Assembly: GCF_002860125.1 (NCBI RefSeq)
Contig: NZ_PGVA01000033.1
Coordinates: forward strand, 1 to 41,574
Reading direction: 5' to 3'
From: Bacillus canaveralius
GTDB lineage: Bacteria; Bacillota; Bacilli; Bacillales; Cytobacillaceae
Length of the DNA stretch: 41,574 nt
This document shows, one piece after another, positions 1 to 8,820 of this stretch. Below the pieces are notes generated by a model. That model did no database searches, was not told the DNA's origin, and worked only from the letters and a program-made list of their open reading frames with translations. Position 1 is the first letter of the stretch; each line of letters starts with the position of its first letter. Both the position numbers and the translations under genes were made by a program.

Positions 1-81
1 CGGCTACGCCATTATCTGGATGAGAAGGGAAATAATTCTCCTACAAACATTTTACTCATACTCAATTTTTGCCGCACTAAA

Positions 82-106
82 AAACGGAGACGAGCTGTCT
101 CCGTTT
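82..106. terminator. Bidirectional hairpin terminator after speB
   Basis: A 10-bp perfect stem (82-91 with 97-106) closes a 5-nt loop. On the minus strand it is followed by six T and begins 10 nt past the speB stop. The plus side also has a T-rich tail, so it could serve a gene entering from the left edge. Nothing else is seen in 1-115. Confidence 0.85.
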
Positions 107-115
107 CATTTTTTC

Positions 116-988
116 TTATTTAATCCAGCCGAGAATCATTTCACGAAGCAGCTTGCTTGCCGTATTGGCTGTTTGTTCGGATGGGTCATAGACAGGGGCG
201 ACTTCGACAAGGTCTGCGCCAACTACACGAACATCTGATCCGGCAATTTCGTGGATGGACGCCAGCAGTTCCCTGGATGTGATTCCGCCAGCATCGACAG
301 TACCGGTTCCCGGGGCGTGGGCAGGGTCCAATACATCAATATCAATTGTGACGTATACAGGGCGGCCGGCGAGCGTCGGCAGGATTTCCTTTAATGGCTT
401 ATGGACTTCAAATTTTGAAATATGAAGCCCTGCTTGTTTGGCCCACTCAAACTCCTCCTTCATTCCTGAACGAATTCCAAAGGAATAGATGTTCCCGGGA
501 CCGAGCAATGCTGCTGCCTTCCGAATCGGTGTCGAGTGGGAAAGCGGCTCACCTTCGTAATGCTCCCGCAAATCTGTATGGGCGTCCATATGGATAATGG
601 CAAGATCCGGATATTTTTTGTACATCGCTTTTATGACCGGCCATGATACTAAATGCTCGCCGCCCATTCCGAGCGGAAACTTTCCGTCGGCAAGAATCTT
701 CCCGACGAACTCTTCAATCGCTTCAATGCTTTTTTGCGGATTTCCGAATGGAAGCGGAATATCCCCGGCATCAAAGTATTTAACATCCTCAAGCTCCCTG
801 TCGAGATATGGGCTGTATTCTTCGAGACCGATTGACACTTCCCTGATCCGGGATGGGCCAAACCGGGAGCCGGGGCGATAGCTTACCGTCCAATCCATCG
901 GCATGCCATAGATGACGGCTTCGCTTTCATTATAATCCGGATGACTCTTAATAAAGACATTGCCTGAATATGCTTCATCAAAACGCAT
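116..988 (-). CDS. speB: Agmatinase SpeB
   Basis: Cytosolic ureohydrolase that converts agmatine to putrescine and urea, the step before spermidine synthesis. At 290 residues it has the length of B. subtilis SpeB. The binuclear Mn ligands are all visible: H112 in GGEHL, D135/H137/D139 in DAHTD, and D216/D218 in DIDVLDPAHAPGTG. It lies 64 bp downstream of speE on the same strand, so the pair forms a polyamine operon as in B. subtilis, closed by the hairpin at 82-106. A GTGGGG ribosome site precedes the ATG. The metal-site motifs plus linkage to speE favour agmatinase over arginase or formimidoylglutamase. Confidence 0.96.
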   Translation of the reverse strand: MRFDEAYSGNVFIKSHPDYNESEAVIYGMPMDWTVSYRPGSRFGPSRIREVSIGLEEYSPYLDRELEDVKYFDAGDIPLPFGNPQKSIEAIEEFVGKILADGKFPLGMGGEHLVSWPVIKAMYKKYPDLAIIHMDAHTDLREHYEGEPLSHSTPIRKAAALLGPGNIYSFGIRSGMKEEFEWAKQAGLHISKFEVHKPLKEILPTLAGRPVYVTIDIDVLDPAHAPGTGTVDAGGITSRELLASIHEIAGSDVRVVGADLVEVAPVYDPSEQTANTASKLLREMILGWIK

Positions 989-1052
989 GGAAAAACCCCA
1001 CTTTATATGTAATCTGGACAGCCCTGCAGCTCATGGCCGTCCTGCCTGAAAA

Positions 1053-1880
1053 TTACTTTGTTAAGTCACTGACGAATTTTGGCAATACGAAAGCTGCTTT
1101 GTGAAGCTCTTTCGTATAGTACTTCGTATCGATATCATGAAAGCGATCGTCGCTTACTTCGAGTGGATCATACTTTTTCGATCCAATCGTAAACGCCCAT
1201 AACCCGCTTGGATATGTCGGGATATTTGCAACATAAAGCCGGGTAATCGGGAATATTTCTTTGACGTCCTTTTGCACACTGCGGATCAAGTCTGCTTTAA
1301 ACCACGGATTATCTGATTGAGCCACAAAAATGCCATCCTCTTTCAACGCCTTTGAAATTCCGGCATAGAACCCTTTTGTAAACAGGTTCACGGCAGGTCC
1401 GACAGGCTCTGTCGAATCAACCATAATGACATCATATTCGTTTTCACTTTCGGCGATATGCATAAAGCCATCTCCAACCTTGACGTCGACACGCTCATCA
1501 TCAAGCTTGCCGGCGATTTCAGGCAGGTACTTTTTCGAGTATTCAATGACTTTGCCGTCAATATCAACGAGTGTCGCTTTTTTAACGCTCGGGTGCTTTA
1601 AAACTTCGCGAATGACGCCGCCGTCACCACCGCCGACGACAAGAACATTTTCAGGGTTCGGGTGTGTAAATAAAGGTATATGCGCCACCATCTCATGGTA
1701 AACAAATTCATCTTTTACAGAGGTCATGACCATATCGTCAAGAAGCAGCATATTGCCCCATTCTTCTGTTTCGACCATATCGAGCTTTTGAAAGTCTGTT
1801 TGTTCTGTATGTAAAGTGCGTTTTACCTTCATCGTAATCCCAAAATTATCTGTTTGTTTTTCTGTAAACCAAAGTCCCAT
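1053..1880 (-). CDS. speE: Spermidine synthase SpeE
   Basis: Aminopropyltransferase that moves the aminopropyl group of decarboxylated S-adenosylmethionine onto putrescine. The 275-residue protein aligns from memory almost end to end with B. subtilis SpeE. It carries the VVGGGDGG cofactor loop, the VDID acidic strand and the DSTEPVGPA substrate segment. The frame stays open to an ATG at 1910, but the ATG at 1880 is preferred: the AAAGG ribosome site lies 9 nt before it, and the product then starts like known SpeE ([10 protein letters not shown]). It is the first gene of the speE-speB operon. Confidence 0.95.
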   Translation of the reverse strand: MGLWFTEKQTDNFGITMKVKRTLHTEQTDFQKLDMVETEEWGNMLLLDDMVMTSVKDEFVYHEMVAHIPLFTHPNPENVLVVGGGDGGVIREVLKHPSVKKATLVDIDGKVIEYSKKYLPEIAGKLDDERVDVKVGDGFMHIAESENEYDVIMVDSTEPVGPAVNLFTKGFYAGISKALKEDGIFVAQSDNPWFKADLIRSVQKDVKEIFPITRLYVANIPTYPSGLWAFTIGSKKYDPLEVSDDRFHDIDTKYYTKELHKAAFVLPKFVSDLTK

Positions 1881-2034
1881 ATTTATCATCCTTTCGTTAT
1901 TACGCTGCAATCTATGTATAACACCGATTCTGATTCACTTTATAATGTTCCCCAACCGGTTAATTACAAACATGAGAAAAAGTATAGAGGAATCTAGCAA
2001 AAATGCAAGAAAAAAATTGTTTTTTCATAGGCAA

Positions 2035-2064
2035 TGTTTAAAACCCGGCTGTTTTTTTCATACT
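2035..2064 (+). promoter_or_regulatory. Possible forespore sigma-G/F promoter of pbpG
   Basis: TGTTTA, an 18-nt spacer and CATACT resemble a sigma-G promoter (TGAATA / CATACTA), about 65 nt before pbpG. B. subtilis pbpG is expressed in the forespore, which fits, but the -35 match is only partial. Confidence 0.3.
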
Positions 2065-2128
2065 GATAATAGCTTTGTGGCTGAGCATTTTATTAATGGA
2101 AAAACAGGGGGTGATTCCTATCGAGATT

Positions 2129-4189
2129 ATGACCGATCGTCGGTTTCGCAAAACAATCAAGTACGTAAGAGCATTTTTGATCATCAGTTTAATAGGAATT
2201 GCCTTCATGGTTGTCCTTATTACCGGTATATTGGGATATGCAAAAATATTGGGAGCGCCGCCGCTCGCAGTTCCGCAATCGACATTGTATTACACGGATG
2301 ACGGAACCGTTCTCGGTGAAAGCAACAGCGGCCAGAAACGCTACTGGGTTCCGCTTGAAAATATTTCCCCTTCGTTAATTGAAGCAACTGTCTCGATTGA
2401 GGATAAAAGCTTCCATGAACATCATGGCTTTGATTACAAGCGAATCGCCGGTGCTGCCCTGGCTGATCTAAAAGCTCTTTCTAAAGTGCAGGGAGCAAGC
2501 ACAATTACTCAGCAATATGCGCGTAACTTGTTTCTTGCGCATGAGAAGACGTGGAAACGGAAAATTCTTGAGGCCTTTTATACGATTCGTTTGGAAATCA
2601 ATTATTCAAAAAAAGATATATTGGAAGGATATTTAAATACCATCTATTATGGAAACGGCGCTTATGGTGTTGAAGCAGCAAGTCAATTTTATTTTGGCAA
2701 AAGCGCCGGGGAATTATCCGTTGGCGAAGCCGCTTTGCTTGCGGGCATTCCGAAGGGTCCCGGTGTTTATTCCCCGTTCGCTTCAATGGAAAAAGCAACG
2801 GAACGGCAAAAGGTGATATTAAATTCGATGGTCGAGGACGGCTACCTGAAGAAACAAGCAGCTGAACAAGCTGCAGCAGCGCCGTTAACGCTAACTGGAC
2901 AGCATCTTCATTTACAAACCGAAACCGCTGCATATTTCCAAGACTCAGTCAGAAACGCGTTGAAAACCGAGTTGAAGCTAGATGACCGCACGATTGCACT
3001 TGGCGGTCTCAAAGTGTATACAACCCTAAATCTCAAACAGCAGGAAATCGCGGAAAAGACCGTTAAAAACTTGATCTCAAAGGATTCTGAGATTCAGCTT
3101 GGTCTTGTCGCGATGAATCCAGGCAACGGCCATGTTAAAGCAATGGTTGGGGGCAGGGATTATCGCCAAAGCTCTTTTAACCGGGCCGTCCAGGCTATAC
3201 GCCAGCCTGGCTCAACGATCAAGCCATTGCTTTATTACCAGGCACTTGATGAGGGATTCACACCGTCAAGTACAATGAGAAGCGAAAAAACAACCTTTCA
3301 ATTTGAAGAGGGAATGGCTGATTACACCCCGCATAATTATAACAACCTTTACGCAGAAGATGATATTACGATGGCCCAGGCACTTGCGGTTTCAGATAAT
3401 GTATTTGCCGTAAAAACTCATCTCTTAATGGGTGAAAAATCGCTTGTTGAGACGATAAAGGACTTTGGCATTTCTACTAAAATGTCGGATGTGCCATCCC
3501 TTGCGCTTGGCACCTCCGGGGTGCGCGTTATCGACATGGCAAATGCATACAGCCTGCTTGCCAATGGCGGAAAAAAGGTAGCCCCAGTGTTCATTGAACG
3601 AGTCGAAAACCACCGCGGTGAAGTGATTTATGAGTATAAAAATTCAAAGGAAACGATTCTCCGTCCGGATCTTGCGTTTGTGATGACCCATATGATGACC
3701 GGTGTGTTTGACAGGAAGCTAAACGGCTACACAACCGTAACAGGGGATACGATCATCAAAGACATGACGCGATTGTATGCAGGAAAATCAGGTTCCACCG
3801 ATACGGATAGCTGGATGATTGGCTTTGCCCCGCAGCTCGTTACGGCCGTTTGGACAGGGTATGATAAAGGAAAACCGATTGAGCTCACCGCCGAAAAATC
3901 GTATGCGAAAAACGTCTGGGTCCATTTTATGGAACAGGCACTGGAGAATGAACCAATCAAAGCGTTCAAACCTCCAAAAGGGGTTGTCGGTGTATATGTG
4001 AATCCGGTCAATGGAAAATTAGCGACGGAAGACTGTCCGATAAAACGGTTAACTTATTTCGCGGCAGGTACTGAGCCGGTCGACTATTGTACAGAGCATA
4101 TCGAGGATGGAAACAATCGATCCACGGAGCCGAAACATCCGAAAGCAAAAGCACCATGGTATAAGAAAATATTTGAGTGGATTCCGTAA
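2129..4189 (+). CDS. pbpG: Class A penicillin-binding protein 2d (PbpG)
   Basis: Bifunctional peptidoglycan synthase anchored by one N-terminal membrane helix (about residues 14-40). The glycosyltransferase (GT51) domain shows EDKSFHEHHG with the catalytic Glu near residue 91, then QGASTITQQ. The transpeptidase domain shows STIK (Ser near 361), SDN (421-423) and KSG (552-554), the last replacing the commoner KTG, as I recall in B. subtilis PbpG. In B. subtilis this forespore-expressed enzyme helps build the spore germ-cell wall. The start is uncertain. A strong ribosome site (AGGGGGTGAT, 2105-2114) has no ATG, GTG or TTG at normal spacing, and the chosen ATG lies 18 nt after its core. GTG 2111 and ATG 2075 or 2096 are also in frame. 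Confidence 0.93.
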   Translation: MTDRRFRKTIKYVRAFLIISLIGIAFMVVLITGILGYAKILGAPPLAVPQSTLYYTDDGTVLGESNSGQKRYWVPLENISPSLIEATVSIEDKSFHEHHGFDYKRIAGAALADLKALSKVQGASTITQQYARNLFLAHEKTWKRKILEAFYTIRLEINYSKKDILEGYLNTIYYGNGAYGVEAASQFYFGKSAGELSVGEAALLAGIPKGPGVYSPFASMEKATERQKVILNSMVEDGYLKKQAAEQAAAAPLTLTGQHLHLQTETAAYFQDSVRNALKTELKLDDRTIALGGLKVYTTLNLKQQEIAEKTVKNLISKDSEIQLGLVAMNPGNGHVKAMVGGRDYRQSSFNRAVQAIRQPGSTIKPLLYYQALDEGFTPSSTMRSEKTTFQFEEGMADYTPHNYNNLYAEDDITMAQALAVSDNVFAVKTHLLMGEKSLVETIKDFGISTKMSDVPSLALGTSGVRVIDMANAYSLLANGGKKVAPVFIERVENHRGEVIYEYKNSKETILRPDLAFVMTHMMTGVFDRKLNGYTTVTGDTIIKDMTRLYAGKSGSTDTDSWMIGFAPQLVTAVWTGYDKGKPIELTAEKSYAKNVWVHFMEQALENEPIKAFKPPKGVVGVYVNPVNGKLATEDCPIKRLTYFAAGTEPVDYCTEHIEDGNNRSTEPKHPKAKAPWYKKIFEWIP

Positions 4190-4203
4190 TTTTTTTCGTA
4201 TAA

Positions 4204-4235
4204 AAAACCCCCGGGGGCTGATTCCCGGGGGTTTT
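4204..4235. terminator. Bidirectional terminator between pbpG and ywhD
   Basis: A 12-bp perfect stem (4204-4215 with 4224-4235) with an 8-nt GC-rich-flanked loop. It has four T on the plus side and six on the minus side, so it can end both convergent genes. Confidence 0.88.
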
Positions 4236-4353
4236 CCTGTCCTAGTTCTAACGTGTTCACGTTGTTAAATAGTTTACTTTTTTTATCAGAATTGGACAAG
4301 TACTTATCACAAATAATTCACCAATTTGTCACAAATCCATAAATAAAAGGAAA

Positions 4354-4872
4354 TTACTGTGCGCTGCGCGTTAAGCCTTCCCGCAGCTCAGGTTCCGAAC
4401 GATTCCACATTCCTTGATCATGGTTTTGCAGAAATTTTGCTAAAATCTCTTTTGACCTGTTGTCCATATGCTCAACGATGATGTGGCGCTTAATCGATTT
4501 ATCCAGACGGTTTACATGCTCCGGCAGCAATTTGTAACCCCTTCTAATCGCCCGGTCAACCGTCATTTCACAGGCTGTCACCCCGGCATAGTACGGTCCT
4601 GTTTCTTTCCGGTCTATCGTTACCCAAACAAGCCAGTATGGTTTTCCGTTTGGAACGTCTTCCTTGTTAGCAAGAAACTTGATCCCTTTTTCGACAACAC
4701 TTCTGGCATGCAACGCTCCAACATCTACAACGGCTTCGCCTTCTTCTACATCAACAATCACCGGCGAAACATTGTCAAGGCTTAAAGATCCTCCACCAAA
4801 ACCGCCGTGTCCATCAGTTGGGTCACTTTTAATAATATTAAAACCGATCGATTTCTTTTTCTTTTCTTCCAT
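4354..4872 (-). CDS. ywhD: YwhD family protein
   Basis: A 172-residue protein of the conserved Bacillales YwhD family, whose function is unknown. There is no signal peptide or membrane segment. The N-terminus has a lysine cluster followed by a glycine-rich stretch (about residues 20-29), then a compact alpha/beta body. A canonical AAGGAGGATG ribosome site fixes the ATG. It lies 30 bp downstream of ywhC on the same strand, so the two are probably cotranscribed, as in B. subtilis. Confidence 0.9.
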   Translation of the reverse strand: MEEKKKKSIGFNIIKSDPTDGHGGFGGGSLSLDNVSPVIVDVEEGEAVVDVGALHARSVVEKGIKFLANKEDVPNGKPYWLVWVTIDRKETGPYYAGVTACEMTVDRAIRRGYKLLPEHVNRLDKSIKRHIIVEHMDNRSKEILAKFLQNHDQGMWNRSEPELREGLTRSAQ

Positions 4873-4902
4873 ATGTGCATCCTCCTTGTAACAGGTCCCT
4901 TA

Positions 4903-5559
4903 TCATAGAAATAACTGGTAAAAAAACTGGTCAAGCCCGTTAAAAATCACCGGAAAGAAGATATTAAAAACGGGTTGAATCGTATAATCGCCTAGCGGTG
5001 TAATTACCAGGATAATAAATATTAACGAACCGTATGTTTCGAACTGCGTCATTTTAGCCCGAAGCTGCCGCGGTGCCAGATCTTCGATAATCCGGTAACC
5101 GTCCAATGGCGGAAGCGGCAGTAAATTGAATACAAACAGAATTAAGTTTAGCCGGATAAACATTTCCAAAAACTCGGGGATGAACTCCGGCAGACTATTG
5201 GCCAGGCCGGCTGAGGCCAATCCATATAATAAGGCAAAGCCAATCACTGTGAGAACGAGATTGCTGAGTGGACCCGCAACTGAAACAGTGATGCCGGCCA
5301 GCTTTGGATTTTTAAAGAAAAACCGGTTCACGGGAACAGGACGAGCCCAGCCGAATCCCGCAATAAAAATCAAGATGGTTCCGACCGGATCCAGGTGCTG
5401 AATCGGGTTTAAGGTCAGTCTGCCTTGTTTTTTTGCGGTCTCATCACCAAATTTGTAGGCTGTATATGCGTGGGCGAATTCATGTACCGTAAGTGCGATG
5501 ATAAGCGTTGCCGCCACATAGGGAATTTGCTCAAGTGGAAAGGCAAGAAATTGTTCCAA
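4903..5559 (-). CDS. ywhC: Site-2-protease-type membrane metalloprotease YwhC (M50)
   Basis: Polytopic membrane zinc protease of the M50/SpoIVFB-like group, 218 residues. The zinc motif HEFAH is at residues 26-30 in the first membrane segment. The third ligand is probably D153 in NLLPLPPLDGYRI, and about five hydrophobic segments follow the family pattern. It starts with TTG behind AAAGGAGACAG; no ATG fits the frame nearby. It is first in the ywhC-ywhD pair and divergent from ywhB. The substrate is unknown; the family cleaves transmembrane segments of regulators. Confidence 0.92.
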   Translation of the reverse strand: MEQFLAFPLEQIPYVAATLIIALTVHEFAHAYTAYKFGDETAKKQGRLTLNPIQHLDPVGTILIFIAGFGWARPVPVNRFFFKNPKLAGITVSVAGPLSNLVLTVIGFALLYGLASAGLANSLPEFIPEFLEMFIRLNLILFVFNLLPLPPLDGYRIIEDLAPRQLRAKMTQFETYGSLIFIILVITPLGDYTIQPVFNIFFPVIFNGLDQFFYQLFL

Positions 5560-5720
5560 TGATCCTGTCTCCTTTATGAAACGCTTCGTTTTTTACTTAT
5601 ATCGTTCCTGTCTGCAATCATATGGTTCGCTCTGATCTTGCTCTAAGTTGATACAGATAGGAATCGCGAGTATTAAGTAAAGTATACATGAAACCGGCGT
5701 TAAAGTGAAAAATGGAGATA

Positions 5721-5749
5721 TTGAAAAAAGCCTGTGCGAACTTTAAGAT
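5721..5749 (+). promoter_or_regulatory. Candidate sigma-A promoter of ywhB
   Basis: TTGAAA, a 17-nt spacer and TAAGAT. The spacing is ideal, with 5/6 and 4/6 matches. The inferred start lies just upstream of the inverted repeat at 5774-5826. Confidence 0.4.
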
Positions 5750-5773
5750 TCCCTGCTTTAACAAGCGTCAAGA

Positions 5774-5826
5774 GGGGGATAATCCCGTTTGATATGGTAA
5801 AATCGTTAAAACGGACAATATCCCCC
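5774..5826 (+). promoter_or_regulatory. Nested inverted repeat in the ywhB leader
   Basis: GGGGGATA (5774-5781) pairs with TATCCCCC (5819-5826). Inside it CCGTTT (5785-5790) pairs with AAACGG (about 5809-5814). Together they give a 14-bp interrupted stem over an AT-rich loop, ending about 30 nt before the ywhB start. It could be a leader structure or an operator. There is no T-tract, so it is not a terminator. Confidence 0.45.
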
Positions 5827-5857
5827 GTTAATAAACGAAATTTGGAGGAAATCAACC

Positions 5858-6043
5858 ATGCCTTATGTAACCGTTAAAATGCTTGAAGGAAGAAATGAAG
5901 AGCAAAAAAGGGCGCTAGTCGAAAAAGTTACCGAAGCCGTTAGCGAAACAACCGGGGCTGCACCAGAGAAAATTGTTGTTTTTATCGAAGAAATGTCTAA
6001 AAACCATTATGGTGTGGCTGGAAAACGGTTAAGCGACGAATAG
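5858..6043 (+). CDS. ywhB: 4-oxalocrotonate tautomerase family enzyme YwhB
   Basis: A 61-residue tautomerase of the 4-OT superfamily, cytosolic and usually hexameric. After removal of Met the N-terminal proline (MPYVTVKML) is the catalytic base. The segment with IVVFIEEM and the downstream Arg/Lys fit the family. B. subtilis YwhB tautomerises 2-hydroxymuconate-type enols, but its physiological substrate is not settled. The gene stands alone, with a TTTGGAGGA ribosome site, between divergent ywhC and convergent ywgA. Confidence 0.93.
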   Translation: MPYVTVKMLEGRNEEQKRALVEKVTEAVSETTGAAPEKIVVFIEEMSKNHYGVAGKRLSDE

Positions 6044-6054
6044 GCTTGCAGATA

Positions 6055-6094
6055 AAAAAGCTAAGCATCCTTATGTACGGGCGCTTAGCTTTTT
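6055..6094. terminator. Bidirectional terminator between ywhB and ywgA
   Basis: A 12-bp perfect stem (6055-6066 with 6083-6094) with A/T tails on both sides, placed 12 nt after ywhB and 17 nt after the ywgA stop. Confidence 0.9.
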
Positions 6095-6111
6095 CGCTAA
6101 AGTTAAAGATC

Positions 6112-6621
6112 CTACTGAAGTTTAGCTTTTTGTTTCAGTTCTTCAATATACTGATAGGCACTTTCAATTTCTTCTTCTGTATAGTGCTGCTTGCTTTTTA
6201 GCGTAAATACTTTTTCGCTGACCTCAGCTCGTGAAAGATTATCAAAATACAATACAGTGGAAACAAGCTCGAGAAATCTAGCATTCTGGCTGTTCATATC
6301 AATTAGGCAATCCTCAAGGCAAGGTATGACCACTTGATTGGAACTCAAAAATTCTTTCCCTGACTCTGTCAAAGAGTAGCGGTATTGAAAATAGCCGCCC
6401 GTTTTTTCTTTCTGCTCATGCAGAAACCCCATATTGCACAGTTCTTCGACTCTTAGAGTAAGCTCCTCCGAATATGGGCCGTAAAAATGAAATTGGAATC
6501 TTTCCTGAAAAGGAAACGATACTTTCTTGGCAATATAAATGATTTTCTGCAGCTTTTTTCTGCCGACTATTTCCTCAGCAGCCGCAACTGCATACATTAA
6601 TTTAGCATGGTCTTTTAGCAA
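6112..6621 (-). CDS. ywgA: YwgA family protein
   Basis: A 169-residue soluble protein of the Bacillales YwgA family, with no proven function. The first 90 residues read like a winged-helix fold (LQKIIYIAKK, GFLHEQ, YRYSLTESGKEFL); the rest is helical and ends in a lysine-rich helix. A DNA- or protein-binding role is inference only. The start is TTG behind TAGGAG at about 10-nt spacing; no in-frame ATG is better placed. It follows ywfO on the same strand after 139 bp. Confidence 0.85.
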   Translation of the reverse strand: MLKDHAKLMYAVAAAEEIVGRKKLQKIIYIAKKVSFPFQERFQFHFYGPYSEELTLRVEELCNMGFLHEQKEKTGGYFQYRYSLTESGKEFLSSNQVVIPCLEDCLIDMNSQNARFLELVSTVLYFDNLSRAEVSEKVFTLKSKQHYTEEEIESAYQYIEELKQKAKLQ

Positions 6622-6760
6622 AATCCGTCATCTCCTACCCCAATTATTACAGATATCCGTTTTAGTCGTTATGTAGTGATCCAGTAATTACTGAACTCCG
6701 GGCATAAGATACCGGGTTCTGCTTACTGTAAGTTATATTGTCAATTCCGCCCCATTTTCC

Positions 6761-8059
6761 CTATAGTTCGAGAAGCTCCCGAATATGTTGTTTAATATTA
6801 TGGTTCACAGAATCATCCATTAGCATATCTTCCGGAAAATAGAGCTTATGGTCGGTTCTTCTTTTTCCCGATACAGATTCGACAATTTCCGATAGCCTTG
6901 ACAATTCGCGGATATCACCGTTTTTCAACTGCAGGTGAATCGGCAGCCTTTCCTCCTCTTCACCCGGGCGATAGAAATCATAAGGCAGGTCTGAAGAAGA
7001 GTCGACCACCAAATAATATTCCGGATCAATTCCTGCCTTAACGAACAAAGACGACAACTCATGAAGCTTTTTGTATTCTTTTGCCGGATCGAATTCGATG
7101 TATTTAAAGAGGTTCCGATTCATAAAGCGCCTGCAAAGATCGCTTAAAATTTCATCCTCTTCATCCTGCCATATTTGAAAATAATAAAGGAATACAGCTT
7201 CATCCAACCTCAAGTAATCTTCAAGAGTAACTTTCCCATCAAAAAGGGAATAGAAATGGAAGGGATCGAACTTAAACGAATAGGATTTTTCATGAAGATC
7301 CTTGGCCCGGTGGAGGATTTTTGTGAGGACCACTTCAGCACTTCGCGTTACTGGATGAAAATAAACCTGCCAGTACATTTGATAGCGGCTCATAATATAG
7401 TCTTCCACCGCATGCATTCCGCTCTGTTTAAAAACGACCTGATCCTCGCGCGGACGCATGACCCGGAGGATTCGTTCCATATCAAAATGGCCGTAGCTTA
7501 CTCCAGTATAATAGGCATCACGCTGCAGGTAATCCATCCGGTCAGCATCAATTTGACTTGAGATCAAACTGACAACCAGTTTGTTTTTATATGTTTTCGC
7601 AATCACTTCAGCGACTTTTTTCGGAAAATCGCTGGCTACTTTCGCTAAAACTTGATTGACCTCTGTACCTCCGAGGAGAATCTCCTGGGTAAATTGTTCA
7701 TGATCGAGGTCAAAAACTTTTTCAAAAGAATGGGAAAACGGACCATGTCCCAAATCATGCAACAGTCCGGCACACAATGAAAGCAAGCGCTCATCGCTGT
7801 TCCACTCCGGCCTGCCATTAAACACGCCATCAACGATGCGGCGGATAATCTCATAAACTCCGAGTGAATGATTAAAACGGCTGTGCTCAGCACCATGAAA
7901 CGTTAAATAGGTTGTTCCAAGCTGTTTAATCCTGCGGAGGCGTTGAAACTCCTTCGTACCGATCAAGTCCCAGATCACGCGGTCACGGACGTGAATATAG
8001 CGGTGAACCGGATCCTTGAATACCTTTTCTTCGCTTAACTTCTCAGCCGAATAAGCCAT
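6761..8059 (-). CDS. ywfO: HD-domain phosphohydrolase YwfO
   Basis: A 432-residue HD-superfamily metal-dependent phosphohydrolase related to dNTP triphosphohydrolases. The metal site is visible: a His in HSRFNHSLGVYE (about residues 59-70), the HD pair in LLHDLGHGPFSHSFE (about 97-111) and a later Asp in DADRMDYLQRDAYYTG. Hydrolysis of dNTPs or related nucleotides is inferred from the family. GAGAGGCGACAG precedes the ATG. About 30 nt upstream, in the leader, is a 6-bp hairpin with a UUCG tetraloop (8089-8104). A TATAAT hexamer lies further upstream near 8131-8136 but has no good -35. Confidence 0.92.
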   Translation of the reverse strand: MAYSAEKLSEEKVFKDPVHRYIHVRDRVIWDLIGTKEFQRLRRIKQLGTTYLTFHGAEHSRFNHSLGVYEIIRRIVDGVFNGRPEWNSDERLLSLCAGLLHDLGHGPFSHSFEKVFDLDHEQFTQEILLGGTEVNQVLAKVASDFPKKVAEVIAKTYKNKLVVSLISSQIDADRMDYLQRDAYYTGVSYGHFDMERILRVMRPREDQVVFKQSGMHAVEDYIMSRYQMYWQVYFHPVTRSAEVVLTKILHRAKDLHEKSYSFKFDPFHFYSLFDGKVTLEDYLRLDEAVFLYYFQIWQDEEDEILSDLCRRFMNRNLFKYIEFDPAKEYKKLHELSSLFVKAGIDPEYYLVVDSSSDLPYDFYRPGEEEERLPIHLQLKNGDIRELSRLSEIVESVSGKRRTDHKLYFPEDMLMDDSVNHNIKQHIRELLEL

Positions 8060-8154
8060 TCTGTCGCCTCTCTCTATTTATCCCTTCTATGGGGCGAACC
8101 CCATGCTCATGGAACACTTATATATTCATATTATATCCGGTTTCTTCCGGCAAA

Positions 8155-8253
8155 TCACCTTGTATTTCTGCAAAATTCGACGCATTTCTCGTAAAGTCTA
8201 ACAAGCGCTTTGGAAATAGATCGGGTGATATACCCGCGCTGTTGGTACATCAC
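8155..8253 (-). CDS. Possible 32-residue small protein (unrecognised)
   Basis: Minus-strand frame starting at GTG 8253 (ATG at 8250), 7-10 nt after an AGGAG ribosome site. The product is basic with an amphipathic helix (SISKALVRLYEKCVEFCRN) and two Cys. The frame also stays open upstream through the terminator of the DUF1450 gene, so a longer ancestor decayed at its 5' end is possible. I recognise no family. The plus-strand frame at 8089-8280 has no ribosome site. Low confidence. Confidence 0.25.
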   Translation of the reverse strand: MMYQQRGYITRSISKALVRLYEKCVEFCRNTR

Positions 8254-8286
8254 GCCATACTCCTGGCCAAATTCGTTTAACCATAA

Positions 8287-8322
8287 AAAATCACCTGAGG
8301 ACGAATATCCAAAGGTGATTTT
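8287..8322 (-). terminator. Terminator overlapping the DUF1450 gene stop
   Basis: A 10-bp stem (8287-8296 with 8313-8322) followed on the minus strand by six T. The stem shares its first bases with the stop codon of the upstream gene. Confidence 0.8.
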
Positions 8323-8545
8323 ATTTATTCAGCTTCTTTTGTATTTTTTCGATTAATTCAGGTTCTGTTAAGGCAGCCAAAGGCCGGTTATTTACAAAAG
8401 CGAATGTTTTTTTTCGGCCTGGTCCACAATAGGACTGGCAGCCAATCTCTATTTTCGCTTCAGGATCCACTTCTTTTAACTGGGGGATCAGCGTCTTTAA
8501 GCTTACTGCCTGACAATCGTCGCAAACACGAAATTCGTTTGCCAT
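8321..8545 (-). CDS. DUF1450 small Cys-rich protein
   Basis: A 74-residue protein of the DUF1450 family (YuzB-like). It has a CDDC pair near residues 8-11 and the family signature [17 protein letters not shown] in the middle. The fold is expected to be thioredoxin/ferredoxin-like, and the function is unknown. AAAGGG lies about 12 nt before the ATG. It is a single-gene unit ended by the hairpin at 8287-8322. B. subtilis has an equivalent small gene in this neighbourhood, but I do not assign a name. Confidence 0.85.
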   Translation of the reverse strand: MANEFRVCDDCQAVSLKTLIPQLKEVDPEAKIEIGCQSYCGPGRKKTFAFVNNRPLAALTEPELIEKIQKKLNK

Positions 8546-8742
8546 TTATTTTACAACCCTTTCCGCGGTATGCATAAACCTCGTTACTGGCTAAAGGGTA
8601 TTTTACATTTTATCGCATCTTAATGCAAGCCGAAAATATATACAGAACAGCGTGGAATTGCTATTTTTCCCAGCATAGTTAACCATTTCTATCGAAACGG
8701 AAAAATATTTTATAAAAAATCTACTATCCTTGCAACTGCTTT

Positions 8743-8772
8743 GTATAAAAACAGAAAAAGTCGGAAAAGATT
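8743..8772 (+). promoter_or_regulatory. Candidate sigma-F promoter of rsfA
   Basis: GTATA, 15 nt, then GGAAAAGATT, close to the forespore sigma-F pattern GYATA-N15-GGNNANANT, about 50 nt before rsfA. B. subtilis rsfA is a sigma-F regulon gene. Confidence 0.45.
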
Positions 8773-8820
8773 AGATTAGAACATTAATTAATTTTCAAAG
8801 ATGTAAAAGGGAGTGTAGAA

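Noticed and set aside
20-238. 72-codon plus-strand frame at the left edge
   Set aside because: Crosses the terminator and the antisense of speB; no support.
484-500. Noc-binding site around a CCCGGG
   Set aside because: Inside speB coding sequence; the flanks match the Noc consensus poorly.
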